Source: Thermotoga sp. Ku-13t (GTDB taxonomy: Bacteria; Thermotogota; Thermotogae; Thermotogales; DSM-5069). Taken from it: 64,000 bases of DNA. The stretch is taken from NCBI RefSeq assembly GCF_011057685.1, contig NZ_LNFY01000001.1, positions 558,001 through 622,000 on the forward strand, written 5' to 3'. Below the pieces are notes generated by a model. It worked only from the letters and a program-made list of their open reading frames with translations, ran no database searches and was not told the origin of the DNA. Shown here in pieces: positions 54,249 to 63,371 of this stretch. The translations under genes were made by a program, and so were the position numbers. Each line of letters starts with the position of its first letter. The stretch's first letter is position 1.

Positions 54249-54923
54249 TCACAGGCTTATCGGCATGGTTGGAACCTTCTCTGGAACGATCAATCTGGCT
54301 TCTGTGAACCTCAGAACTTCTTCGACGGTTGTTTCGGGCGCCACTTCCTTCAAGAGCAATCCTTTTTCCGTGACCTCGATGACCGCCATGTCGGTGACGA
54401 TCAGATCTACCCTGCGCACGGACGTGAGGGGCAAATTGCATTTTTTGACGATCTTTGGAGTTCCACCCTTTTCTGTGTGCGTCATCGCGACGATCACTTT
54501 CTTGGCGCCCGTGACCAAGTCCATCGCGCCACCCATGCCCGGGATCAATTTACCCGGAATCATCCAGTTGGCGAGGTGACCTTCCTCGTCAACCTGAAGT
54601 CCTCCGAGCACGGTGATGTCCACATGGCCTCCACGTATCAATCCGAAAGACACGGCAGAATCGAAAACCGCCGCTCCGGGCAGGAACGTCACAGGATTTC
54701 CACCCGCGTTGTTCAGATTCGGATGTTCGTAGCCTGGTTCCGGTGCCGGACCCATGCCGAGAATACCGTTTTCGGACTGGAAGAAGACCGTAACATTCGA
54801 GGGGATGTAGTTGGCCACCAAGGTGGGAATGCCGATACCCAGATTGACGATGTCACCATCTTTCAGTTCGAGCGCCACTCTCTTCGCTATGACGGTCCTG
54901 CCTATTTTTGGATCTGTGATCAT
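54249..54923 (-). CDS. atoA: Short-chain acyl-CoA transferase subunit B (AtoA/ScoB-like)
   Basis: 224 residues. The catalytic Glu is in FFQSENGILGMG, followed by FDSAVSFGLIRGGHVD and GGLQVDEEGHLANWMIPGK in pieces. Transfers CoA between acetyl-CoA/succinyl-CoA and acetoacetate or butyrate, together with the A subunit encoded 4 bp upstream in overlap. Last gene of the operon before the terminator. Confidence 0.9.
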   Translation of the reverse strand: MITDPKIGRTVIAKRVALELKDGDIVNLGIGIPTLVANYIPSNVTVFFQSENGILGMGPAPEPGYEHPNLNNAGGNPVTFLPGAAVFDSAVSFGLIRGGHVDITVLGGLQVDEEGHLANWMIPGKLIPGMGGAMDLVTGAKKVIVAMTHTEKGGTPKIVKKCNLPLTSVRRVDLIVTDMAVIEVTEKGLLLKEVAPETTVEEVLRFTEARLIVPEKVPTMPISL

Positions 54924-55579
54924 CTTGCATTCCCCCTCACGATGTAATCCACAACTGCGTGCGGTACATGGATCTCGTTCGGATCGAGGCCTCCAACTGG
55001 AACCAGCTCCTCGACTTCAACGATCGTGATGTTGCCAGCGAAGGCCATGAGTGGGTTGAAGTTGCGCGCCGTGTAGTTGAAGACAAGGTTACCCAGAAAG
55101 TCCGCCTTCTTCGCTTTGATAAGCGCGAAGTCCGCTTTCAGCGCCGTCTCAACGAGGTATTCTTTGCCATCTATGACGATCTTCTGCTTGCCATTCTCAA
55201 CGACCGTTCCAACGCCCGTGGGCGTGAGAACGCCACCGAGTCCAAATCCACCGGCTCTGACGCGCTCCGCGAGTGTACCCTGAGGAACGAGTTCAACCTC
55301 GAGGGTGCCTTCGATCATCTGTTTCTGCGTTTCGGGGTTGGTACCGATGTGCGAGACTATGACCTTTTTGACCAGTCTGTTCACGATGAGCTTGCCGATA
55401 CCCCTGTCTGGAAATGCCGTATCGTTGGCGATCACGGTCAGATTCTTTTTTCCAGCCTTTATGAGCCCATCTATGAGCAGTTCGGGTGTACCGTCTCCGA
55501 GGAAACCTCCTATCATCAGCACCGCACCATCTGGAATCATCTCGATCGCTTGCTCGACACTGATCAGCTTGTTTTTCAT
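54920..55579 (-). CDS. atoD: Short-chain acyl-CoA transferase subunit A (AtoD/ScoA-like)
   Basis: 219 residues. Seen are GAVLMIGGFLGDGTPELLID at the start, IVSHIGTNPETQKQMIEG and the glycine-rich GGFGLGGVLTPTGVGT. It pairs with the B subunit in an alpha2beta2 enzyme. It starts 12 bp after the thiolase stop and overlaps atoA by 4 bp. Confidence 0.9.
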   Translation of the reverse strand: MKNKLISVEQAIEMIPDGAVLMIGGFLGDGTPELLIDGLIKAGKKNLTVIANDTAFPDRGIGKLIVNRLVKKVIVSHIGTNPETQKQMIEGTLEVELVPQGTLAERVRAGGFGLGGVLTPTGVGTVVENGKQKIVIDGKEYLVETALKADFALIKAKKADFLGNLVFNYTARNFNPLMAFAGNITIVEVEELVPVGGLDPNEIHVPHAVVDYIVRGNAR

Positions 55580-55591
55580 GCTTCGACCCTC

Positions 55592-56794
55592 CTAAACGTT
55601 TTTGATGACGACGGCCGTACCCATGCCACCACCTATGCACAGACTGGCGAGACCGAACTCAACGTTGCGTTTTTTCATTTCGTAAAGCAACGTTACGACG
55701 ATCCTGTTTCCGCTCGCACCGATTGGATGTCCCAGCGCGATGGCTCCACCGTTGACATTGACACGCTCTTCGAGCCAGTCGTCGCTCACACCATGTTCTC
55801 TCTTGACGTCCCTCAGAACGGCGATGGACTGGGCCGCGAAAGCTTCGTTCAATTCGATCAATCCTATGTCTGTGAGCTTGAGTTTGGCTTTAGCCAGTGC
55901 TTTGGATATCGCACCTACAGGTCCTATACCCATGATCGCAGGATCAACACCGTGCTGAGCGAAGGAAACGATCTCGGCCATGGGCTTGAGACCGTACTTC
56001 TTAACGGCATCTTCAGACGCTATGATCACGGCGGAAGCCCCATCGTTTATTCCAGAAGCGTTTCCGGCTGTGATGGTGCCGTCTGGCTTGAAGGCAGGTC
56101 TCAACTTTGCGAGTGATTCGAGTGTGGTATCAAACCTGGGATGTTCGTCGGTGTCGAAGATCTTTTCACCCTTCTTTTCCTTTATAACGATCGGTACGAT
56201 CTCGTCTTTGAACCTTCCAGACTCGATGGCCTTCTTCGCCTTCATCTGGCTCTTGTAGGCAAAAAGATCCTGTTCTTCTCTGCTTATTCCGTATTTCTGG
56301 ACCAGATTCTCAGCGGTGACACCCATGTGGTACATGTTGAAGACATCGGTGAGTCCATCGTACACCATGTGGTCTACGATCTCACCGTTTCCCAGTCTGT
56401 AGCCGAACCTCGCTCTGGGAAGCAGATAAGGCGCCATGGACATGTTCTCCATACCTGCGGCAAGAACGATTTCTGCTTCATTAAGCATGATGTCCGTCGC
56501 GCCGATCATGATGGCCTTCATACCAGAACCGCAGAGCATGTTCACCGTGTAACCTGGTTTTTCCGCGGGGATGCCCGCGTAGATGCCAACCTGTCTTCCA
56601 GGTCCCATACCCTGTCCTGCCATGAGGATGTTTCCCACGATCGTTTCATCGACCCATTCAGGCTTCACACCGGCCTGTTCCATCGCAGCCTTCGCAGCGG
56701 TGACGGCGAGCTGCACCGCGGGTATGTCTTTGAGACTACCTCCGAACGTTCCTATGGCGGTTCTCTTTGCCCCAACAATGTAAACCTTACGCAT
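55592..56794 (-). CDS. atoB: Acetyl-CoA C-acetyltransferase (thiolase)
   Basis: 400 residues. The acylated Cys is in NMLCGSGMKAI, the catalytic His in GGAIALGHPIGASG and the second Cys in SLCIGGGMG. Full-length thiolase II. Interconverts acetoacetyl-CoA and two acetyl-CoA. With AtoDA and AtoE it would allow uptake and breakdown of acetoacetate or short fatty acids, or run in reverse. Confidence 0.95.
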   Translation of the reverse strand: MRKVYIVGAKRTAIGTFGGSLKDIPAVQLAVTAAKAAMEQAGVKPEWVDETIVGNILMAGQGMGPGRQVGIYAGIPAEKPGYTVNMLCGSGMKAIMIGATDIMLNEAEIVLAAGMENMSMAPYLLPRARFGYRLGNGEIVDHMVYDGLTDVFNMYHMGVTAENLVQKYGISREEQDLFAYKSQMKAKKAIESGRFKDEIVPIVIKEKKGEKIFDTDEHPRFDTTLESLAKLRPAFKPDGTITAGNASGINDGASAVIIASEDAVKKYGLKPMAEIVSFAQHGVDPAIMGIGPVGAISKALAKAKLKLTDIGLIELNEAFAAQSIAVLRDVKREHGVSDDWLEERVNVNGGAIALGHPIGASGNRIVVTLLYEMKKRNVEFGLASLCIGGGMGTAVVIKNV

Positions 56795-56806
56795 TGGTTC
56801 ACCTCC

Positions 56807-58135
56807 TTACAGGATGAGGAACAGTACGCTGGTAACGATACCGCTCCAGACCAACGCCATGACACAGTAACCCATGATGTCTCTGATCTCAAGTTTAGCG
56901 ACAGAAAGCAGCGGTAACGCCCAGAAGGGCTGGATCATGTTCGTCCAGGCGTCTCCCCAGGCAACACCCATGATCACCTTCGGCACGGATGCGCCTATCT
57001 TCATGGCCGCTTCGACCATGATCGGACCCTGAACCGACCACTGCCCACCACCGGATGGAATGAACAGGTTGATCAAGCCGGCGCTCCAGTAGGTGAACAA
57101 AGGAAGCGTCCTGGCGGTGGAGAAGGATGCGAACCAGTTCGCGATCGTCGCCGCGAGACCCGACTTGGTCATCATGCCCATGATGCCGGCATAGAACGGG
57201 AACTGGACAACGATCGCCCAGACGGTCTTACCGGCCTCGATGGCTGCATCGATGAAATTCCTCGGCGTTCCGTGCAGAAGGATGCCGAGCATGAGGAAAA
57301 TGAAGTTCAAAATGTTCAAATCGAGAGAACCTTTCTTGACGAAGAAATAGTAGAAGATGTATATCAAACCGATGATACCGATGATCATGGAAAGAACTGC
57401 GCTGTTTTCCATCTTCTCGGCGGGCGTCATTTTGGAAGGATTCTTTCTGGGTTTTTCCTTTTTCTCACCGAAAACGGATGGATCGACTTCCACCGCTTCT
57501 TCCTTCTTTGGATGCATCGCTGCCATGATGAAAGGCAGTGTCACGAGCAGAACGAGTACCGGTACGTAACCTATGGGTGAAAAGATCGTTTGAGAGACTG
57601 GAATCAGTCCGATCCTGGATTCCAGAAAGTGCCCTTTGGTGTTCACCAGCAACGGTGCTGAAGCGGAAAGGCCGGCGTGCCAGACGAGGAATCCAGAATA
57701 GGCCGATGCAACCAGCAAGGGATAGTGGAGGCCTTTACCCTTCATGTTCCTCGCGATTTCAATGGCGAGCAAAGAGGTGAATATGAGCCCAAAACCCCAG
57801 TTCAGATAGCACGTGACCATCATCACAAAGGAAGCGAGCGCCACGGCTTTGAATGGTGTGTCTGCAGCTCTCGCGATCGTCCTCAGGATCGCCGCCATAG
57901 GCTTCGTCTGGGCAAGGATGTGACCTGTCATCAGCACGAGACACATCTGCATTGCGAACGAGAGTAAATTCCAGAAACCATCACCCATGTACACGATCAT
58001 GTCGATGGGACTTTTCTTCTGGATCACTATTCCGAGAATGAAGGTGATCAGAGTGAGGATCATCGCGAAGATCAAAGCATCCGGCAGGTACTTCTTTGCG
58101 AATTTTGAGAACACGTTTCCAAGAACCCTGAGCAC
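56807..58135 (-). CDS. atoE: Short-chain fatty acid transporter AtoE
   Basis: 442 residues from GTG with GGAGG seven bases upstream. About 11 hydrophobic helices. PSGGGQWSVQGPIMVEAA and WGDAWTNMIQPFWALPLL are marks of the AtoE family, as is GFGLIFTSLLAIEIARN. First gene of the ato operon, divergent from the GntR regulator. A charged loop (residues 205-245) with many Lys and Glu is cytoplasmic. Confidence 0.93.
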   Translation of the reverse strand: MLRVLGNVFSKFAKKYLPDALIFAMILTLITFILGIVIQKKSPIDMIVYMGDGFWNLLSFAMQMCLVLMTGHILAQTKPMAAILRTIARAADTPFKAVALASFVMMVTCYLNWGFGLIFTSLLAIEIARNMKGKGLHYPLLVASAYSGFLVWHAGLSASAPLLVNTKGHFLESRIGLIPVSQTIFSPIGYVPVLVLLVTLPFIMAAMHPKKEEAVEVDPSVFGEKKEKPRKNPSKMTPAEKMENSAVLSMIIGIIGLIYIFYYFFVKKGSLDLNILNFIFLMLGILLHGTPRNFIDAAIEAGKTVWAIVVQFPFYAGIMGMMTKSGLAATIANWFASFSTARTLPLFTYWSAGLINLFIPSGGGQWSVQGPIMVEAAMKIGASVPKVIMGVAWGDAWTNMIQPFWALPLLSVAKLEIRDIMGYCVMALVWSGIVTSVLFLIL

Positions 58136-58162
58136 AACGATCCCTCCTTTGTGAAGTTTTTC

Positions 58163-58191
58163 TTGATAGTTAAGTTAACATTTTCGAGCAA
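58163..58191 (-). promoter_or_regulatory. Possible promoter of the ato operon
   Basis: TTGCTC (58186-58191) and TATCAA (58163-58168) on the minus strand, 17-bp spacer, 27 bp before the atoE start. Both boxes are imperfect. Confidence 0.4.
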
Positions 58192-58218
58192 CAAGAATCA
58201 AGTAGACGCCCGTTTCAT

Positions 58219-58253
58219 TGACAGGTGTACTGTGATACTGTAATATTACAGTG
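58219..58253 (+). promoter_or_regulatory. Promoter and palindromic operator of the GntR gene
   Basis: TTGACA (58219-58224), 17-bp spacer, TAATAT (58242-58247). A perfect 16-bp palindrome ACTGTAATATTACAGT (58238-58253) covers the -10, an ideal place for autoregulation by the dimeric repressor. Confidence 0.75.
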
Positions 58254-58664
58254 GTGAATTGTATGTGGTTCAGGGTTGATTTCTCGTCGCACGTGCCGGT
58301 GTACAAGCAAATAAAGGAAAAATTGAAAATTTTCATACTCAGCGGAGAGCTGAAGCCAGGAGATTTCATTCCTTCGATCAGAACGCTCGCAAATGATCTG
58401 GGTGTGAACGTCAACACCGTCGTGAGGGCTTACAGAGAACTCGTGGCGGAAGGTGTGCTCGAACCTGTCCGGGGCGAAGGATACGTTGTGAAGCAACTGA
58501 ACTTGAACGAACTGGTGAAATCGACGCTCGATAGGTTTCGTATCACCGTCGAAGAATGCAAGAAAGTCGGGATCGAATTCGAACGACTCGTAGTTATGCT
58601 TGAAGAAGTCTACGGGAGGCGGGACGATGGTTCTCAGTGTGAAGGGACTGGTGAAGAGCTATAA
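58254..58664 (+). CDS. GntR-family (YtrA-type) transcriptional repressor
   Basis: About 136 residues from GTG 58254; GTG 58251 and ATG 58263 are other options, none with a ribosome-binding site, so a leaderless mRNA is likely. The winged helix has VPVYKQIKEKLKIFILSGEL, FIPSIRTLANDLGVNVNTV and RGEGYVVK. A short C-terminal helical part follows rather than a large effector domain, as in YtrA regulators, which control adjacent ABC transporters. The next gene, an ABC ATPase, overlaps its end by 38 bp. Confidence 0.9.
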   Translation: MNCMWFRVDFSSHVPVYKQIKEKLKIFILSGELKPGDFIPSIRTLANDLGVNVNTVVRAYRELVAEGVLEPVRGEGYVVKQLNLNELVKSTLDRFRITVEECKKVGIEFERLVVMLEEVYGRRDDGSQCEGTGEEL

Positions 58665-59412
58665 GAAAAAGCGTGCGGTCGATGGCGTTTCCTTCCAGGT
58701 TGGAAAGGGTCAAATCTTTGCCCTGCTCGGGCCGAACGGTGCAGGAAAAACAACGACGATCAAGTGCATTCTCGGGCTCAGAAAACCCGACGCTGGTGAG
58801 ATCTCGATCAACGGCTCCTATTCGTACCTGCCAGAGCAGAAAGAGCTCTACAGATACATGACGGTGGAGAAGATGGTGCGAACCAGTGAAAGCATCAGCC
58901 GCAGTTTCGATGCCAGAAAGGCCTTCGACTTGCTCGAAGAGTTTCAGATACCTCTCAGAGAGAAGATCTCGAACCTCTCGCACGGAATGAACACACTCAT
59001 GTACCTTTCTCTAATCCTCGCAGAAGATGTGGATCTATACCTGATGGACGAACCCACCTGGGGGCTGGATCCGCTGATGCGCAGCAAGGTGCTCGAAATG
59101 ATCAGAAAACTACCTCAGGATGGAAAGTCTGTGCTCTACACGAGCCACATTCTCTCCGAAGTCGAAAAGGTGGCGGACGTGATCGCGATCATGGTGAAGG
59201 GAAAGATCGTGGAAATGGACAGTCTGGACAATTTGAAAGAGAAGTACGTTGCGTGCGTCGTACCCAAAGGTCAGAAGATCGATGGATACCTTTACAAATC
59301 AATAGAGAACGAAGATGTCTACATTGTGCAGAAAGATAAGGCGGCTGGACAGCTTCAACCGGCGGATTTCGAAATGATCTTCGAAGCGCTGGCGAGAGGA
59401 GTGAGAGAATGA
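58627..59412 (+). CDS. ABC transporter ATP-binding protein (YtrB-like)
   Basis: 261 residues from the ATG at 58627 with GGAGG seven bases upstream. Walker A is LGPNGAGKTTT, the signature is the variant NLSHGMNTLMYL, Walker B is LYLMDEPTWGLD, then YTSHILSEVEKVADV. Pairs with the ABC-2 permease next. Under the YtrA-type repressor it likely responds to cell-envelope stress or an antibiotic; substrate unknown. Confidence 0.92.
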   Translation: MVLSVKGLVKSYKKKRAVDGVSFQVGKGQIFALLGPNGAGKTTTIKCILGLRKPDAGEISINGSYSYLPEQKELYRYMTVEKMVRTSESISRSFDARKAFDLLEEFQIPLREKISNLSHGMNTLMYLSLILAEDVDLYLMDEPTWGLDPLMRSKVLEMIRKLPQDGKSVLYTSHILSEVEKVADVIAIMVKGKIVEMDSLDNLKEKYVACVVPKGQKIDGYLYKSIENEDVYIVQKDKAAGQLQPADFEMIFEALARGVRE

Positions 59413-60173
59413 TCCACAAAGAGCTGGCAGACATGAGACTTAGATCGATCGTCATCTTCTGCCTTGGTGTGGGGTTCTTCTTCACGGTGGCACCGCTGCA
59501 CAGATTTACCCTCGAAATGTTGAACGAGTATACACAACTGGAGAACATGCCAAAGTTCCTCGAGAGACTGCTTCCAAAAACCTTTATAGAAAGACTTTCC
59601 GATTGGAGTTTCTTCATCTACACACAATGGTTCGGGAAAAATCTCGGTCAATTTGTGCCCATACTCGCCATGATCATGGCATTCCCCCTGTTCGCCAGAG
59701 AGACCGAGAACGGCACCATGGAGTTCCTCTTGGCCAGAAACAGTAGAGAAAAGGTTTTCTGGTCGAAAACCTCCGTTGCCAGCTTGGTTCTGATCGTTCA
59801 GATGCTTGTGTTCTCGTTGCTGCCGGGTATCTATTCCTGGCTCGCTTCGAAAGATTTCAAATATGAATATCTCACAGCTTACACCGTTCACACGATCGTT
59901 GGCTCGCTCTTCTGGTTCATGCTCACGACGACGTTCTCCGTGGTGTACGATGATCAGGTAAAACCCATTCTGACCACGGTTGGAATCCTCGCGAGCACCA
60001 CCGTGGTTGGGATCTTCAAACCACTCAGGTTCATGAACACTTACGCTTACATACTCGGCGGGAAGATACTCGCCACGGGGCACACGGACGTTCCCTACAC
60101 GCTTGGATTGCTTACCCTGATCGTTGCCCTGCTGATCTGTAGTTATGTGCTGTTTCTGAAAAAAGAATTCTGA
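59409..60173 (+). CDS. ABC-2 type transporter permease
   Basis: 254 residues, about six hydrophobic helices (for example IVIFCLGVGFFFTVAPLH, VPILAMIMAFPLF, SVASLVLIVQMLVFSLLPG, LGLLTLIVALLICSYVLFL). The ETENGTMEFLLARNSREKVFWSK loop, in part, is typical of ABC-2 permeases. Overlaps the ATPase gene by 4 bp. Export of a peptide, lipid or drug is likely. Confidence 0.85.
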   Translation: MIHKELADMRLRSIVIFCLGVGFFFTVAPLHRFTLEMLNEYTQLENMPKFLERLLPKTFIERLSDWSFFIYTQWFGKNLGQFVPILAMIMAFPLFARETENGTMEFLLARNSREKVFWSKTSVASLVLIVQMLVFSLLPGIYSWLASKDFKYEYLTAYTVHTIVGSLFWFMLTTTFSVVYDDQVKPILTTVGILASTTVVGIFKPLRFMNTYAYILGGKILATGHTDVPYTLGLLTLIVALLICSYVLFLKKEF

Positions 60174-60188
60174 AAGGGGGTTGATGAA

Positions 60189-60509
60189 ATGCTGCTGTCC
60201 ACGACGGAAAAACTTGAAGGTTACGAGATCGTCGAAACGCTCGGTATGGTGATGGGCAACGTGGTTTATTCCAAACACCTCGGCAAGGACATCGCCGCCG
60301 CGTTCAAAACGCTGGCCGGTGGAGAGATCAAATCCTACACGGAGTTGCTGACCGAGGCGAGGAACATAGCAATTCAAAGGATGATTGCCGAGGCTGAAAA
60401 GCTCGACGCGGATGCGGTCGTCGGTGTCAGGTTCAGCAGTGCATCGATCATGCAGTCGGCGGCCGAGGTGCTCGCCTACGGAACGGCCGTCAAGCTGAAG
60501 AAAGTCTGA
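60189..60509 (+). CDS. YbjQ family protein (UPF0145)
   Basis: 106 residues. Conserved parts are GYEIVETLGMVMGNVV, GGEIKSYTELLTEARNIA and DADAVVGVRFSSASI. The family forms a pentameric barrel of unknown role. 15 bp after the permease gene and probably co-transcribed. The end overlaps the convergent lysA stop by 20 bp. Confidence 0.92.
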   Translation: MLLSTTEKLEGYEIVETLGMVMGNVVYSKHLGKDIAAAFKTLAGGEIKSYTELLTEARNIAIQRMIAEAEKLDADAVVGVRFSSASIMQSAAEVLAYGTAVKLKKV

Positions 60510-61647
60510 AGCCAGATTCGCTGCAGTACAGGACTTCTGGAGCCCTTCTCAAAAGATTGTAGTGTGAGGACATCACATAACCATACGCACCCACGTCTCT
60601 TATGACCACGTATTCACCCTCTTGTGGCTGTGGGAGTGTGAGACCTTTCGCGAAGGTATCCGCACTCTCACAAACTGGCCCGACGACGTCCGCGACGATA
60701 GTAGCTCTACCGTTCGAGGAATAGAGGGGTTCTATCCTGTGCCTCGCGCCGTAGAGCGCTGGCCTTATCAGGTGTGACATTCCCGCGTCGATCACGATGA
60801 GGGTTTTGTTCTTCGTTTTTTTCACATACTCAACCTTCGAAACCAGATAACCCGCAGGCCCCACTATCCACCTGCCGAGTTCTAAAAGTATTTTGCAGTT
60901 GAAGCTTTCAAGGATAGGAAAAATAGTTTTTCTGTACTCTTCCAGATCGAGCTCTCTTCCGTCACCGTAATTGATACCCCAGCCTCCACCGAGGTTCACA
61001 AGCTCTAGGTCCAGATCCAATTTTGAAGCGAAAGACTTCATCGATTCGAATGCTTCTTTGTAAGGACCAACTTCCACGATCTGAGAACCTATGTGGCAGT
61101 GCAAACCCACGAGCTGGATGAACTTGCTCTTCGAAATTATTCTCACCATCGTTTCCGCGGTTTCGTAATCAACACCGAACTTGTTCTCCTTCAAACCTGT
61201 GGCGATGTGATGGTGCGTCTTCGGATCCACGTCCGGATTGACCCTGATTGCAACCCTCACAGGTCTGTCCACCACAGATTGGAGTCTGAGCAGCTCTTCG
61301 AGACTGTCCAGGTTGATACAGAACACCCCATCCTCAACGTAGTGCTTCAACTCACTTGCGCTCTTGCAATTCCCATTCACAACGATCCGATCCGGTGTGA
61401 AACCCGCCTTTCTGACGCGTCCATACTCACCGAAAGAAACTACATCGACCATGGTGCCGAGTTCGTTGAGCATGGAAAGGATATCGATATTGAAGTTGGC
61501 TTTCACCGCGTAAGCGAGTTGAAAGTCAAACTGACTGAAGAAATCGTAAAGCCTTCTGACTCTGTCGCGGATGAAATCCAGATCGTAAAGATAAAAAGGT
61601 GTGCCGAAAATCTCGGCAGCGGAAAGCAGAATGGAAGGATCAACCAC
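60490..61647 (-). CDS. lysA: Diaminopimelate decarboxylase
   Basis: 385 residues. PLP-dependent last step of lysine synthesis. The PLP Lys is in FQLAYAVKANFN; HCHIGSQIVEVGPY, NLGGGWGINYG and GPVCESADTFAKG follow. Two sites vary from the usual: ELGRWIVGPAG for EPGR, and CESAD for CESGD. Located 18 bp after a three-gene ABC transporter, which suggests transport of lysine or a precursor. Confidence 0.93.
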   Translation of the reverse strand: MVDPSILLSAAEIFGTPFYLYDLDFIRDRVRRLYDFFSQFDFQLAYAVKANFNIDILSMLNELGTMVDVVSFGEYGRVRKAGFTPDRIVVNGNCKSASELKHYVEDGVFCINLDSLEELLRLQSVVDRPVRVAIRVNPDVDPKTHHHIATGLKENKFGVDYETAETMVRIISKSKFIQLVGLHCHIGSQIVEVGPYKEAFESMKSFASKLDLDLELVNLGGGWGINYGDGRELDLEEYRKTIFPILESFNCKILLELGRWIVGPAGYLVSKVEYVKKTKNKTLIVIDAGMSHLIRPALYGARHRIEPLYSSNGRATIVADVVGPVCESADTFAKGLTLPQPQEGEYVVIRDVGAYGYVMSSHYNLLRRAPEVLYCSESGFRLSSA

Positions 61648-61665
61648 GTTCGATCACTCCTTAAT

Positions 61666-62412
61666 TCAGGTTGCCGCTGTTAATCTGGATTTTATCATCG
61701 ATTTGAGCTGGCTCGCCTGGATTTTTTGTTTCGATTTGTCGATACGCGTTATGATCCTCCCATCTTCCATGACGATCACGGTATCACCGTACTGCTCAGC
61801 GATGTTCATGTCGTGCGTGATCATAAGGATCGTGGTGCCCAGGGTTTTGTTTATCCTGTCGGTCAGTTCCATGATTTTTTCGGTGCTCTTTGGATCCAGC
61901 GAAGCCGTGTGTTCATCCAGTAGCAGAAGTTTCGGATTCGAAGAAACCGCCATGACCATTGCGAGAGCTTGCTTCTGTCCACCTGAAAGCTTTGACGCTT
62001 TCTTTTTCAGGTTCTCCTCAAGCCCGAGCTCGCAGGATTTGAGCAGTTCCAACGCTCTGCTATCGACGTGGCCGAAGGTGAGACCTCTGAAACCCTTTTT
62101 CCTTGCGAGCATGAGGTTCTCTTCGATGCTCAGATTTGGAAAGATACCAAGGTTCGGATCTTGACAGACGATGCTGCCACATTTGAAAATCTTCTCTTCT
62201 CTCAACACCCGACCCATGATTCGACAGACTCCGAAAGTCGGTTTTACCTCACCCACGATGACTTTCATCAACGTGCTCTTTCCCGCCCCGTTGGCCCCCA
62301 CTATCACAACGAACTGACCTTCCTCAACGAACAGATCGATGTCCCTCAACGCGACTTTCTCATCGAGTGTGCCCCTGTTGTAAATGACTGTGACTTTCTG
62401 GAGCTCTATCAT
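61666..62412 (-). CDS. ABC transporter ATP-binding protein (TrpZ/COG1101-like)
   Basis: 248 residues. Walker A is VGANGAGKSTL, the signature LSGGQKQALAMVMA, and Walker B LLLLDEHTASLDPK. The Glu-His variant of Walker B (DEHTASLDP) is typical of the COG1101 group of uncharacterised amino-acid transporters. Overlaps the permease gene by 4 bp. Confidence 0.9.
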   Translation of the reverse strand: MIELQKVTVIYNRGTLDEKVALRDIDLFVEEGQFVVIVGANGAGKSTLMKVIVGEVKPTFGVCRIMGRVLREEKIFKCGSIVCQDPNLGIFPNLSIEENLMLARKKGFRGLTFGHVDSRALELLKSCELGLEENLKKKASKLSGGQKQALAMVMAVSSNPKLLLLDEHTASLDPKSTEKIMELTDRINKTLGTTILMITHDMNIAEQYGDTVIVMEDGRIITRIDKSKQKIQASQLKSMIKSRLTAAT

Positions 62413-63371
62413 ACGGTCACCTCGCTCTTTTTGAACCTTCTTGCGGCTATCACGCTGACAACGAACATCGCGGTGAGCAACTTCATATCACTCGGTCTGA
62501 AACCGATGCGATAGCCGTACTTCATCGCGAGCGACAAAAGAATTTGATAGACCACAGCGCCCACAACTGGAAAGAACAGTCCATAAGCGAATTCTCTCGA
62601 GCCAAAGATGATCTCCCCGAGTATTACCGATGCCAGGCACACCACAACCATGCCCGCGCCCATGTTCACATCGGCAAAACCACTGTACATGCTGAACAAT
62701 GCACCAGACAGGCCCACCAAGAAGTTCGCAACCGTGAGGCCCATCAATGCAAAGAAATTTGGATTCACACCCAGTACCTTCACAGCAAACCTGTTGCGAC
62801 CATAACCTCTGAGCATCGTACCGAGCTCGGTACGAAGGAACAACCATAGAAGGAACCCGATGGCCACCACAAACAGGACAATGAGAAACAGGTCATGCCC
62901 ATCAGCTTTGTTGTTGAACGGCACGATCGCAGCCTTCACGCCTTCCTTTTCGTACTGAAAGTTTTCAAGACCTCCAAGAATGTCGTCCAGAGGAGTTTTT
63001 CCCACGATCTGTTCGTAAGAGAGCACCTTCTCGGTACTGAAGCGTGGGATCGGCAGATTCGGCGAGTTCATGATGCGTATGGCAACCGAGTAAAGACCCG
63101 TCATGACCATGATGGATGCGAGGAGCGTGTGGATTTTGAAACGTGTGCTTATCAACGCGGTGATGAATCCGGCTGCGCTGGCGGCAAGCGCAGCCAGAAA
63201 CACCGAACTGACCCACCCATGGCCGGAACGAAGAAGGGCCGCCACGACAGCCCCACCAACGATGTAGGAACCGTCTGGCGTCAGATCGGGAAGATCCACA
63301 AGGCGGAAAGATATGTAAACACCCATGGCGGCCAGAGCCAGCAACAAGCCCTGCTCGAGGATCGCTATCAT
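62409..63371 (-). CDS. ABC transporter permease (COG4120/TrpY-like, BPD_transp_2 type)
   Basis: 320 residues with eight to ten helices. The start LEQGLLLALAAMGVYISFRL and DLTPDGSYIVGGAVVAALL are family-like; GVNPNFFALMGLTVANFLVG is the conserved loop. Overlaps the substrate-binding protein gene by 4 bp. Confidence 0.9.
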   Translation of the reverse strand: MIAILEQGLLLALAAMGVYISFRLVDLPDLTPDGSYIVGGAVVAALLRSGHGWVSSVFLAALAASAAGFITALISTRFKIHTLLASIMVMTGLYSVAIRIMNSPNLPIPRFSTEKVLSYEQIVGKTPLDDILGGLENFQYEKEGVKAAIVPFNNKADGHDLFLIVLFVVAIGFLLWLFLRTELGTMLRGYGRNRFAVKVLGVNPNFFALMGLTVANFLVGLSGALFSMYSGFADVNMGAGMVVVCLASVILGEIIFGSREFAYGLFFPVVGAVVYQILLSLAMKYGYRIGFRPSDMKLLTAMFVVSVIAARRFKKSEVTV

